Positions 54,554-63,705 of a DNA stretch of 64,000 nucleotides are shown here, piece by piece; positions within the stretch are counted from its first letter, which is position 1, and every line of letters starts with the position of its first letter. A model generated the notes under the pieces. The model was not told the DNA's origin. It did not search any database and saw nothing but the letters and a program-made list of their open reading frames with translations. The stretch comes from Heliocidaris erythrogramma (taxonomy: Eukaryota > Echinodermata > Echinoidea > Camarodonta > Echinometridae): NCBI GenBank assembly GCA_025617745.1, contig CM046870.1, positions 8,806,303 through 8,870,302 of the forward strand, written 5' to 3'. Position numbers and translations under genes: made by a program.

Positions 54554-54702
54554 GGGCCCTGTTTCATAAAAATTGTGATTCATAACAGAGTGCAATAACT
54601 GAATATAAACCACTGAAATCCTTGCATCTGATTGGCTGAGAGCAAATTTGTTATAGAAATTTTGACAGTTGTTATTGATAACAATATTTATGAAACAGGG
54701 CC
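54554..54702. repeat. 149-bp palindromic MITE (GGGCCCTGTTTCATAAA)
   Basis: The left GGGCCCTGTTTCATAAA is mirrored by the right TTTATGAAACAGGGCC; the interior also has ATTGGCTGAGAGCAAATTTG, shared with the element at 57781-57878 (AAATTTGCTCTCAGCCA). Confidence 0.75.
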
Positions 54703-54717
54703 GTGGTCTAAATATAT

Positions 54718-54773
54718 TTTTCAACACTCCAAATCTTGGGTGGGATTTGCCATCCACGGCTCGAAGGGGTTAA
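54718..54773 (-). repeat. 250-bp TTAACCCC repeat, copy 3 (fragment)
   Basis: The complement reads TTAACCCCTTCGAGCCGTGG, GGCAAATCCCACCCAA and GAGTGTTGAAAA, the first 56 bases of the family. Confidence 0.65.
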
Positions 54774-54845
54774 ACTGCTTGTACCCTCCTTGACATTTGT
54801 CAGTGATGTACTCTTATAATGAATCTTTCAATTTTCAATCAACAG

Positions 54846-54962
54846 GAATCTGAGCTGGGGGTCATTGATGTATCAGGAGAAGCGGTGCTTGTTGGCATAG
54901 TAACAGCTCTTATCGCCATTCCTATCAACTTTCCCCTCATCATGCTCTTTCGGAGGTCAAAG
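54846..54962 (+). CDS. PKD1-like exon 21: membrane helix 3
   Basis: A 39-codon phase 0-0 exon reading 'SGEAVLVGIVTALIAIPINF' and 'PLIMLFRRSK', a hydrophobic helix closed by a basic cluster; 'P.n.li..lFr' is conserved in this family. Acceptor AATCAACAG ends at 54845 and donor GTTAGA starts at 54963. Confidence 0.9.
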
Positions 54963-55148
54963 GTTAGAATCGATTTATCATTGGAAAGACTCTTCTGCTA
55001 TCTTTTCATCAAATTTCATTTTTGTGATGAACATAAATATTATGATGCACATTTCTATGCATCAGAACACAATTATCCGTATTAATTGTACAAAGTTATG
55101 AAAGTTTGAATCTCTCTCTCTCTTTCCGTTTCTCTTTTTTTACTACAG

Positions 55149-55218
55149 CCTTGGCGAATGCCTGGTGAGCTTGGAGAACTTTTCAAGCACATCAAATCTA
55201 GCAACAAACATCAATCTG
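55149..55218 (+). CDS. PKD1-like exon 22: cytoplasmic loop
   Basis: Seventy bases in phase 0, leaving one base. Hydrophilic, Lys- and His-rich cytoplasmic loop between helices 3 and 4, without a recognised domain. Acceptor TACTACAG ends at 55148 and donor G|GTAAGC follows 55218. The call rests on the splice sites and phase continuity. Confidence 0.75.
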
Positions 55219-55344
55219 GTAAGCCATAATCGTTTTCCTTGTAATATTCAGAATTCCTCCTTCACATACCTGAAGTTGTGTACATTGAATGTGTATTGCA
55301 TGAAATTTGTTATTAGTTAATAATCTGTAGGACCTGACTAGTGT

Positions 55345-55575
55345 TGCTTAGCACGTAAGAACGCGGGAAAGACGCATGTGACAAAATTGTTCAAAATCAA
55401 AATTTTATTCTATAGAGGCAGAAAAAAATTTATTAGGATGTAGAATTAGTTTTTACCTCTTTGAATACTTTTATTCAGATTTATCTGATTCTAATTTTAG
55501 AAGCACAGACAAAACTAGCAATTTTCCTCCTTGTGTCTTTCCTGTGGCTTTATGCACCAGTGCGTTCTCCTAAGC
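55345..55575 (+). repeat. 230-bp dispersed repeat, copy 1
   Basis: Shares GGGAAAGACGCATGTGACAA, TTCTATAGAGGCAGAA, TTAGGATGTAGAATTA and CTGATTCTAATTTTAGAAGC with 62222-62510. Non-coding, origin unknown. Confidence 0.7.
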
Positions 55576-55839
55576 TACCTAATTAGAACAAGAATGGAAG
55601 GAGAGCATAATACAGCCATGGACAAAATTATTCGAACAATAATGGTTACTGATATTGTTATATTTTTTGGTAAGAAGGAAATAAAATATCATAAAAGCAA
55701 GGTACACTTTACTGGAATTTGTTATTCATTCAATGAAGTACAAAGAGAAATCAGTTTTATGATTTTGTATGCATATTTATAGTACCCTTATTACAGAAGC
55801 TTGGTCTAATAATTTTTTCCAGGGCTATATAACCATGTA

Positions 55840-57165
55840 CAGTCTGACCTGTCTATAGCGGCCACCGAAGGGAAACGGAAAAAGTGGCCGCTATAGACAG
55901 GTGGCCGCTATAGACAGGTCGGCGGCCATTTTTAATTTTTACACATATAGTGTACATGCATCCATAGATATCACTTAGGAAAACAAGCTATAGATCTACA
56001 GATTTGACGTATACCATGTCATATAATATACAAGTAGCCACTATTATTATTATTATTATTATTATATATAAATGCTAAAATAATATGCTTTGTTGTCAAT
56101 AAATGAGAAAAACAATAGATATACGAGCAATATGTGTAAAATGAATTTTCCCTCAAATTACCAAGTACATGTATGTACCGCCAGCGGTAGACTGTTTTCT
56201 TGACTTTTATAGTCTAAAAGCGATGTCTAATCATGCTTTTACTTCCTGTCAAAAAATGACAATAATAAGTTTATTGTTTGAATAAAATCGTGCAATCAAT
56301 TTTCATTCAATAAATATTTGCCTTTTGAATGGTTTAAAAGAAGTTTTAACTGTTTTTGAGAACAGGCGATAGAAGGTGCTCGCTTGATTCATCGAAAGTG
56401 CGAACGTCGACAATGGATCGCCGGTGTACGAGTTTTCACGCGGTTTTTCAGTAGGACAATCTCTCGTACATGAAATCGTTATTATTGATCCTTAAAAAAA
56501 TAATAGTTGGGTAGTATTTTATTATTTTCACTTTCTAAAAAATATCACTCCTTTAATATTTTTTTTCGAAAGTTTTAACCCTTTAAATTCTTTTTTGCTA
56601 AATATTAAAAAAAAAAAAATTAATATTGAAGTGTACGAGCCTGTGCTATTGCGCAATGGTGATCGATATCAATGCCGACCGTGATAGCTTAAGAGAACAA
56701 TAAAAGTGCAGGGGATTGTGCAGGGGATTGCAGCCGGATGGTGCGAAGATTACGTAAACGAACAATACTAGACTGCTTAATTCTAACTAAAAAGACTTTT
56801 AATCTCTAATTAGTCAGCAATGTGGTAAAACTATTAGATCTTCTTGGCCATTGTAGAATCTATTCACGACGTTTGTGTGAGAGTGTGACTGAGCTAGGAC
56901 TCGGTAAACACATCGCGGCTTTATTATGCCTATGGCAAAAACTACTTTTTAAGCATGAAGCTACGGCTCGACTCGATATTGGTGGCCGCTATACGCGGTC
57001 AGATATTGACCGAGGGAAACATAATGGGTGGCCGCTGGCCGCGTTAGGCAGGTGACCGCTATATGCAGGGTCTACAACACAGTAATTTCCTGCAGGGGAT
57101 TTTTTGGTGGCCGCTATAAGCAGGTGGCCGCTATAGACAGGTGGCCGCTAAGACAGGTTTGACTG
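55840..57165. mobile_element. 1.33-kb TIR element, TA-flanked, pogo/Tc1-like
   Basis: Ends CAGTCTGACCTGTCTATAGC and (complement of the right end) CAGTCAAACCTGTCTTAGCG, flanked by TA on both sides (55838-55839, 57166-57167). Both termini repeat GTGGCCGCTATAGACAG two or three times. No transposase frame longer than about 77 codons, so non-autonomous. The end sequence and TA duplication fit Tc1/mariner superfamily (pogo-like) relatives. Confidence 0.75.
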
Positions 57166-57432
57166 TATGTGTGTCTATATTTATCTTGAGAGCCAGAAGG
57201 GCATTAAACCTGTGTTAAAGTATATGATCTCAGGAGTTGCAATTATGTCTCCTTCACTTAAACTGAGAACTTAAACATACATGTACTCTCTGTTGTTTGT
57301 GTACTGAAGTCTCAGAAACCTCCCTGTATTCTCTGAGATAACCTTGTTTGCATTGGTGGAACACAACGTCTTCAGGCAGATTTGTGACTTGTGATTTTTT
57401 GTTCTCATACTTTTTTTGTGTGTGTGCATTAG

Positions 57433-57509
57433 ACCCAGATGAACAAACAGCTGCACAGCTCTACAACCTGCAGAGATGGGCCAGAGAGAAGTGGAAACAT
57501 AGACACAAG
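57433..57509 (+). CDS. PKD1-like exon 23: cytoplasmic loop
   Basis: Seventy-seven bases. With the base carried from exon 22 it reads 'DPDEQTAAQLYNLQRWAREK' plus a Lys/His tail, an amphipathic basic segment of the same cytoplasmic loop. Acceptor GTGCATTAG ends at 57432 and donor GTATGC starts at 57510. It leaves in phase 0. Confidence 0.75.
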
Positions 57510-57601
57510 GTATGCATCCTTTTACCCTAGACAGGTTCTTGTGTTTGAAGGAGAAGTCCTGTTGACTTTAATAAAAGTAGGAAAATGAGAGGAGCAGATC
57601 A

Positions 57602-57708
57602 GGGGCCTGTAACATAAAGAGATACAATCAATCGTAAATCTATGGCAAACCATGTACTGAAGAGTGACAATTGATCGTAACATTGCATCTCTTTATGTTA
57701 CAGGCCCC
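57602..57708. repeat. 107-bp palindromic MITE (GGGGCCTGTAACATAAAG)
   Basis: The left GGGGCCTGTAACATAAAGAG is mirrored at the right by CTCTTTATGTTACAGGCCCC; the inner TCAATCGT/ACGATCAAT pairs too. Confidence 0.8.
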
Positions 57709-57780
57709 AGTTCCGTGAAAATTTTATGAAAATCCTTTGATGGCTGGGAAAGCTCAGCTGTTGTTAGATTTGATAGATCA

Positions 57781-57878
57781 GGGGAGCATTTCATCAAGCA
57801 TTTTGTCAGTGATTTTTACTGATAAATTTGCTCTCAGCCAGTTGACGGTAAAAATCACTGCTTGATGAAACACTCCCC
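57781..57878. repeat. 98-bp palindromic MITE (GGGGAGCATTTCATCAAGCA)
   Basis: Near-perfect inverted ends with a 20-bp loop region; interior shared with 54554-54702. Confidence 0.75.
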
Positions 57879-58148
57879 AGACATAAAATGGCAAATTTGT
57901 GATATCCCATCTGAGCACTCCTCCATTAGTTCTGTACTAATTTCTGCATTTAGAATATTCATATATACAACATAAATGCTATGAACTGCAAGATGTGCTA
58001 GAAAATATTTCCTAAAGCGTAAAATGTTGAGTTTAACATATAAATATTTCATTCATATAAATATTTTGGTCAAAAAAACCTCACAATGTAGGTACCAATA
58101 AGTGAGGAAAATTGTCAGATTATTATCTTTTTTATTGGCTTGTTTCAG

Positions 58149-58255
58149 AGTTCCATCTTCAAACACCTTTCTGAGAATGAGAGTAGTAGATCCAGTATTG
58201 ATGCTCACAGCTATTCCAGCGGGTTTGGTGAGCTGACTTCAGAGGACAGATTTAG
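58149..58255 (+). CDS. PKD1-like exon 24: cytoplasmic loop
   Basis: Ser-rich loop segment ('SENESSRSSIDAHSYSSGFG') with likely phosphorylatable residues. Phase 0 in, phase 2 out. Acceptor TTGTTTCAG ends at 58148. The donor is AG|GTTTGT after 58255, rather weak, but it joins in phase to exon 25. Confidence 0.75.
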
Positions 58256-58374
58256 GTTTGTTCTAAATCATTTCATGCTTCATAAAAACTGAACAAAATA
58301 TATTTGCACATGAAGGCGCATCTGGAAGGCAGAAGGCATAATTGTTGGTGATATTGTTGAATTTTATTTTACGT

Positions 58375-58567
58375 ACCTGAATGACATGTGAGTGCCATGG
58401 CCCAATGCTGGAATACTCCCCAGGGAGTGGAGAATGTGCATACATTGTGTGCAGGCATGCAAGAATCCGATGACCGGGGTAATAGTATATCTGTAAAGCG
58501 CTTAGAGATAGACATCGCCAATGTATTAGGCGCTATATAAAAGTGGAATAATATTATTATTATTAAT
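58375..58567 (+). repeat. SINE-like element with (ATT)n tail
   Basis: Body with CCATGGCCCAATGCTGG, then TAAAGCGCTTAGAGATAG, GGCGCTATATAAAAG and an ATT array, the same tail type as 13035-13122. Confidence 0.6.
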
Positions 58568-58739
58568 GACATCTTCAATATTATTTAGCTTAATCATGGT
58601 AGAAGAGGAATTTTACCAGCTCTTTGTATTAACGATGTGGTTCTACAACTTACATGTAGCAATGAAATTTTGATTTTCAGCAATTTTGTATTTTTCATTC
58701 TGGACATGTCTTTATGCCTTTACTATAATTCTATTTCAG

Positions 58740-58946
58740 GGCAATGTTCACAGACAGTGAAATGACCACGCCAGAACTTACTGAGAGCTGGGAGTCCCTC
58801 GACACTGAACCCATCCCATCAGTGAAGCACAAGAAGTTTAAGAGTCCCAAGATTTGGCTGCCACACTTCTTCTATTTCATTGCATGGGGAGGATCCATCT
58901 TCATTGTGATTGCATCTTCTCTAGTCACCATTGTCCTTGGCCTCAA
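58740..58946 (+). CDS. PKD1-like exon 25: loop end and membrane helix 4
   Basis: Reads an acidic/Ser region, a basic 'KHKKFKSPKIWLPHFFYF' and then the hydrophobic helix 'IAWGGSIFIVIASSLVTIVL'. The 'LP.w..yiaw.l......s...........G' form is the family's conserved helix 4. Acceptor CTATTTCAG ends at 58739 and donor GTGAGT starts at 58947. Confidence 0.9.
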
Positions 58947-58958
58947 GTGAGTATATCT

Positions 58959-59446
58959 TTATTCCTCTGGTCTTAGTATCCTCTCTCTGGGTGCCGTATC
59001 CTTAGACTTTGGTGATCTTTGCAATTCCACAACTCTTGCATTCTCTATTAGGTTTATCCCCTCGCATTTCACTGCTCTCTCTTCAAACCATTTCTTCATG
59101 CTATCTATCTCAAGTACACTTTTCCTTCCTCTCCTCCTCTTCCCTTCAACCTTTCCAGTCAGTGCTAGATTCTCTACAACTCCTTTATGTAGCAAATGTC
59201 TCAAGAATCTCATCTGCCTAATCCGTAGCTCACAAACTGATTTCGCTACTCTTTACCTCTTCTCAACACCTTTCCATCACTCGCTCTATCTGACCATTGG
59301 ATCTTCTTCATTCTTCTCAGAAACCATACTTCACAGCTGTCCAAATGCATTTTCATGTCTGCTGTCACTTCACTTCCACATGATAACACAGGATAGACAT
59401 AGCATTTCAGTACACGTATTCTGGTCTTCATGCTTATGCTAGTCAT
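58959..59446 (-). pseudogene. C-terminal remnant of a LINE reverse transcriptase
   Basis: The minus strand reads 'MKTRIRVLKCYVYPVLSCGS' and 'FLRRMKKIQWSDRASDGKVL', and then, after a frameshift, 'RFLRHLLHKGVVENLALTGK' and 'GKRRRGRKSVLE'. This is the familiar tail of RTE/Nimb-type non-LTR reverse transcriptases ('K.Rl...yv.p.L.YG.E.W......l...e.w..Rrml.i.w...v.n..vl'), with part of the text missing. In the intron after exon 25. Confidence 0.78.
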
Positions 59447-59489
59447 GTGAACTACTATTATTCTGATTTGTTATTACCTCATTTAACAG

Positions 59490-59574
59490 GTTTAGCTATG
59501 CTCAAGCCATCTATTGGATGCAGTCTGTGTACTTCTCATTCCTTCAGTGCATCTTCATAACCCAGCCCACTGTG
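59490..59574 (+). CDS. PKD1-like exon 26: membrane helix 5
   Basis: Reads 'FSYAQAIYWMQSVYFSFLQC' and 'IFITQPTV'. In PKD1-like proteins the equivalent is 'yG......W......s......iqP.kv', with the conserved Trp and the Gln-Pro pair present. Acceptor TTTAACAG ends at 59489 and donor GTAAGT starts at 59575. Phase 2 in, phase 0 out. Confidence 0.9.
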
Positions 59575-59892
59575 GTAAGTCTCTAGTACTTTTTTTTTTA
59601 CTGGGAGGTTGCATAGGGCACTTCAGAGGCCTAACTGCCAGTTTAAAAGAGTAAAAAATATGAAGGAGCCCTAAAGTTAGATTTCTGTCAGATGGGGTTC
59701 AGGGCTGCTTTAGAATAAATTCAGTGGCACTATAAAATGCTTTTGAATGTTTAGACAGCTCTAGATTCAGTGCTTTGGATTCAGCTGTATTCTTTACATT
59801 TAATGTACATTTCCCTTGGATGTGTAAAAAGGCATAGATATTTTGGGCTAAGTATTCAACTGTCCATTTTTGCTCTCTTCATTTTTTCATAG

Positions 59893-60036
59893 ATGGCCAT
59901 GCTGACCATAGGCAAAGCATGGAAACACAGTAATAACATAAAAATATTTGATCACTACGATGACAACACAGATCTCATTGATAAGCGGATGCTGCATAAG
60001 TCTAAAGTGCAACTCTATGAGCAAGATCTGTCAAAG
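59893..60036 (+). CDS. PKD1-like exon 27: loop after helix 5
   Basis: A 48-codon phase 0-0 exon. It starts 'MAMLTIGKAWKHSNN', completes helix 5 and passes into a charged loop rich in Asp, Lys and Tyr. Acceptor TTTCATAG ends at 59892 and donor GTCAGT starts at 60037. Confidence 0.85.
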
Positions 60037-60227
60037 GTCAGTCAATGTCCTATTCTATCTTTTCTTTACATGTACATCTGCAGTTTGCTTTTCAATAGTA
60101 TCGTCTTGTAATATAATACTTCACTATTTTTTCTGCTGGATTGATTTTGATATTGTTGATAGTGCTGTTCATCCCACTGCATAAAATTTGAGATGATTGT
60201 TTATAGAACATTGTTTCTGTTCTCTGT

Positions 60228-61139
60228 TTAAAGGATAATCAACCCCTAATTACAAATTTACTTATTTTGGAAGGTGTAATATATTCCTACTTATTGGCCT
60301 AAATCATTTTCTAATAAGATATCAGAAAATTGTATAAATAAAGATATTCCGACACCCGGTATCGTCTCCTACTCATTTCCATGGGGGCTGCCATTTTCTT
60401 GCTGATTTGGATTTGTACATGAACCATTGAGAAATGTTCCAGTCAAGAAGATATTTTGAATCCAATACCTAAATTGCTTTTCTTCATTACCTAAAATCCC
60501 ATATGTGACGAAAAATATAAAGTGGGTGTTTACATGTATTATAAAAATTAAATCTTAATAATGATATTTTTAAATTGTCTGGTTTTGCTTAACAAAAATC
60601 TATTTTCTTGGGTTTGCCAAACAGAGCAGAACATAATATATGCAGCATGCATTCTGACTTTTCAAGTCCATTATCCGAAAGCAGGTGAATGCATAGTTTG
60701 CCGCTATAGATGCTCAGGGAAGAAGCATCCATAAATTTGAATTAATTTGCTCCGTCCCATACGTCACAGTATCGAGAAAATAGATTTCTATTAAGCGAAT
60801 ATCGATTTTCAACAGAAATATATAAGGAAATATTCAGTTTTAAAAATAAATTGATATATCTATTCTATATTTATAATCTCAAACGGGTTTTTAATTTTGA
60901 AAAAGGCAATTGGGCATTTGGATTAAGAAAATCTTCATGTACACATAAAAAAAAATGGCAGCCCCCATGTACTGCTAGGAGACGATACATATTGCGAGCA
61001 GATGATAAATTTTGCTCAGAAAATCTTGATTCGTATCGATCTCGTATATTTTGACGCGAAGCCATATAGTCTAACAAGATGGAAAAAATAACACCTTTGA
61101 ACACTATCGTCTGTATTTTTTAGGTTAATTCTCCTTTAA
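60228..61139. mobile_element. 912-bp TIR element (TTAAAGGA(G/T)AAT(C/T)AACC)
   Basis: The left TTAAAGGATAATCAACC is the inverse of the right GGTTAATTCTCCTTTAA. A further inverted pair lies inside (CCATGGGGGCTGCCATTTT near 60380 against AAAATGGCAGCCCCCATG near 60955; GTCTCCTA against AGGAGAC). No transposase seen. Confidence 0.75.
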
Positions 61140-61617
61140 GGGAATGAGAGAAAGCACTGAAGTCCTGCCATATTTATCTGAATGTAGTTGTTGGGCTAAT
61201 AGTTACATTCCAAAGAATTTCACAAGAGGCTATAATACTTTCTGTAATAGTTTTTGTTTACAAAAATTATGTAATGGAGTGAAGAAAAAATAAGATATGA
61301 ATAAGGAGCTTATGAAGATATTATTCTAATTTCAGTTGAAGCAAAAAGATATGAGAAGAAGGAAAATTGTGAACAAAGGGGGAAAATGTATTAATAGACT
61401 TTTGGGGGCATGCTGTGCACATTGACATATGTGTATTGAGAAATCAAATGAAAGGCCACTACTGAATGAAAAAAAGAGTGGAAAGGGAAAAGTATTTGTA
61501 GAAAGCTAGCCCCATACTATGCAGAAAAGGCATATTTCGTCATCAAAATGGAGAAATTAATATGTCTTGTGTTGCTCTGTAACTAATATTTTCTTGTTGC
61601 ATTCCTTTATATTTCAG
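61140..61617 (+). other. Intron 27, end part, no feature
   Basis: A-rich sequence with no repeat or frame I can support. Confidence 0.5.
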
Positions 61618-61736
61618 GCGATTGCTGCACGTCAGAGATCACGATATCTGAGATTCGCCCGCCCACCTCAGCCCAAGGAATTGCAGAAAGCTAAGGAGAA
61701 GATGCTGAAGGAAAAACATATGTACGCCATCCTCAA
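61618..61736 (+). CDS. PKD1-like exon 28: cytoplasmic loop before helix 6
   Basis: Reads 'RYLRFARPPQPKELQKAKEK' followed by 'MLKEKHMYAILK'. The 'l...RPP....L..ar....k...m..il' block is highly conserved just before helix 6 in polycystin-1 proteins. Acceptor TATTTCAG ends at 61617 and donor GTAAGT starts at 61737. Confidence 0.92.
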
Positions 61737-61869
61737 GTAAGTCCTCCTGCATGGCTTGCTGTTTGGTTGATGAAATGCAGATCCAACATTTCATCCACAG
61801 AGAGCCAGGAGAGAGTTTGATGGTTTATTTTACCTGACTGCTGAGAAAGCATATGTATGCTTGTAAGTG

Positions 61870-62005
61870 AGCAACCAGGGTACTGAAGGACTTGGTAACA
61901 AGGATTAATGCCTTACAAAAAGGGCACTAGCGCATCCACTTGGTTTCGAACCCAGGTCTTACCACTTACAAGACCACTGCTCTACCACTGAGCCATCACG
62001 CCTCC
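61870..62005 (-). repeat. tRNA-derived SINE
   Basis: The minus strand has GGCTCAGTGGTAGAGCAGTG (A box), an anticodon-like TTGTAAG and GGGTTCGAAACC (B box), followed by a body shared with 28486-28575. A tRNA-like head plus unrelated tail defines a SINE. Confidence 0.75.
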
Positions 62006-62221
62006 TGCTGCTGTCTATCTGGAAGTGCAATGCAAATGCACAGCAACCTCACAGAGGTCTGCAGAAATCCCTACAAAAAATGCTTACAGTTTGTTTCACA
62101 CATGGCCATTGCACAAGGGAATTGACATTCTTGGCTACAGGGATATAAATTATTTTCAACTTTTCTCTATTTAATGCTCTGCATGAGTAGGAAAAAAACT
62201 TTACAGCAACTGAGAATCGTT

Positions 62222-62510
62222 GTGTAGCTTAGCGAAAATGTTGTGGCGTGTAAAGACGTGGGAAAGACGCATATGACAACATTATTCAAAATCAAAAATT
62301 CATTCTATAGAGGCAGAACCAAAATATTAGGATGTAGAATTATTATTTACCTCTTTGAACACTTTTAAGCAAAATAATATGAAAACTGTTATTCAGATTT
62401 GTCTGATTCTAATTTTAGAAGCACATACAAATCTAGCAATTATCCTCTATGTGTCTTTTCTGTGCCTTTTCTGTGTTTTATGCACCACTGCATTTCACTA
62501 AGCTCCCTTA
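62222..62510 (+). repeat. 230-bp dispersed repeat, copy 2
   Basis: Relative of 55345-55575 with a roughly 30-bp insertion (near 62365-62395). Confidence 0.7.
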
Positions 62511-62674
62511 GTATCTTGCTACTTACCTACTAAAATCTAAGAAATCTGATGAAAAGTTTTCAGGGCATAACCAGTCAATGTACATAGGCTTTAATCACAG
62601 TTGCCTTTAAATATATTGCGATTAAAAAATTCAAGATGAGTTTTGATTGACAATGTATTCTTTTCTCTCTTCAG

Positions 62675-62785
62675 GGATGTGATTTTGTTTTTTATTCTGA
62701 TCTTCTGTGTGCTGTGGATGGCATATGGCAAGGAGACTTCTCTACATGGTCCCCTGAACAACTCAGTCACTCAGATCTTTCTCAA
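62675..62785 (+). CDS. PKD1-like exon 29: membrane helix 6
   Basis: Reads 'DVILFFILIFCVLWMAYG' (a transmembrane helix) and then an extracellular stretch with an Asn-Asn-Ser glycosylation-type site, ending 'QIFLK'. Acceptor CTCTTCAG ends at 62674 and donor GTAAGT starts at 62786. Phase 2 in and out. Confidence 0.9.
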
Positions 62786-63444
62786 GTAAGTGTACATAAT
62801 TCTTGAAGTCCTTAGACTGTTTAAACTGCTCAGGGTTTAACTTGTTGGATACGATTTGATTTTAGTATAGCAGCCATTTAACTTAAAGTGCAACCCAAGT
62901 TATCACAGGCTTTAGTATTCAAAGGGTTGATGTTGAATTTAAAATTTCTGTACAAAGAATAGCTCATCTTTCATGTTGAAATTCAAAAACGTGGACATTG
63001 AAGGTTTGACATCTCTGGAACACTGTATCAAGATAAATATTGAACAAAGCAACAACAATAAAGAACTTAAATCTTATTAGACATTTGTAAAGTTTGTGGC
63101 TTATAAAGGGTATATGATACGACTGCATCTGCAAATTGTAGGACCTGTTTGTATTTGTGAGTCTCATTTGAGACAGAGAACATGAATAATGACAAGAAAA
63201 GGAGATAGAGAGAGGCATATAAAATAATAAAGGGACACAGAGGCAGAGAGAGGAGGAGGGGAGTGAAGAGTGATATAATAATAATGATATAATGATATAT
63301 GACAAATTTGCTCTTAGCCAATCAACTGCAAGTATTTCAGGAGCTTATAACTGTAAGTTGTAACTTAGTATTCAATGGGTTAAACAGTGTATCGATCGGA
63401 TGGATTTTGAAAACAGACATACCTCTCCCTTTCCCATTACCCAG
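62786..63444 (+). other. Intron 29, no clear feature
   Basis: AT-rich. AACTTGTTGGATACG near 62838 and TTCAATGGGTTAA near 63373 resemble ends of the 80-bp palindrome but do not form complete copies. Confidence 0.5.
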
Positions 63445-63568
63445 GACTACTCACCCATTCACCAATATCACCACAGTTGATGAGCTGTGGAAGTGGCTCC
63501 AAGACGATATGGTTGATACCCTCTATTGGCAGAGGTGGTATAATGGTGATCCCATTGCGGAAAATGCG
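63445..63568 (+). CDS. PKD1-like exon 30: start of polycystin extracellular (TOP) domain
   Basis: Reads 'TTHPFTNITTVDELWKWLQD' and continues to 'LYWQRWYNGDPIAENA'. 'F..I....dlW.Wl...l.......WYNG.p' marks the polycystin extracellular domain between helices 6 and 7. Acceptor TTACCCAG ends at 63444 and donor GTAAGA starts at 63569. The rest of the domain and the channel helices lie outside the window. Confidence 0.9.
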
Positions 63569-63602
63569 GTAAGACCAGTAGTCATACATGTATTTGACTA
63601 AC

Positions 63603-63705
63603 GGGTACATTAAGTCGACACCTAACAATGCAGTTTATTCCGTCATAATAGCGACCCCTACATTAGGTAGACAGTTGGTACATTAGGTCGACAGTTGAAC
63701 AAAGA
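63603..63705 (+). repeat. Short direct repeats with GTCGAC
   Basis: GGTACATTA(A/G)GTCGACA occurs at 63605 and 63680, with a related CTACATTAGGTAGACAGT at 63658. Cause unknown. Confidence 0.45.

Larger units (their letters stand above)
1..63568 (+). other. Polycystin-1-like (REJ/PKD1 family) gene, partial at both ends
   Basis: Gene span reconstructed from one exon end and 30 exons whose splice phases all agree, giving about 1,634 codons with no stop. Order of domains: Ser/Thr-rich mucin-like region, REJ module, GAIN-like region with GPS motif, membrane helix 1, PLAT/LH2 domain, helices 2-6, and the start of the polycystin extracellular (TOP) domain. That order is diagnostic of the polycystin-1 family, which includes sea urchin sperm receptor-for-egg-jelly proteins and vertebrate PKD1. 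Family members are large plasma-membrane receptors, usually self-cleaved at the GPS, which pair with a polycystin-2 channel subunit. The N-terminus (often lectin, EGF or PKD repeats) and helices 7-11 are outside the window, so the paralogue cannot be named. Introns are inflated by transposons: 9.9, 13.8 and 7.1 kb for the three with full elements. No promoter or polyadenylation site falls in the window. Confidence 0.9.

Noticed and set aside
63299-63601. 100-codon frame as an independent small gene
   Set aside because: Its conserved part is exon 30 of the PKD1-like gene; the rest is intron read-through.
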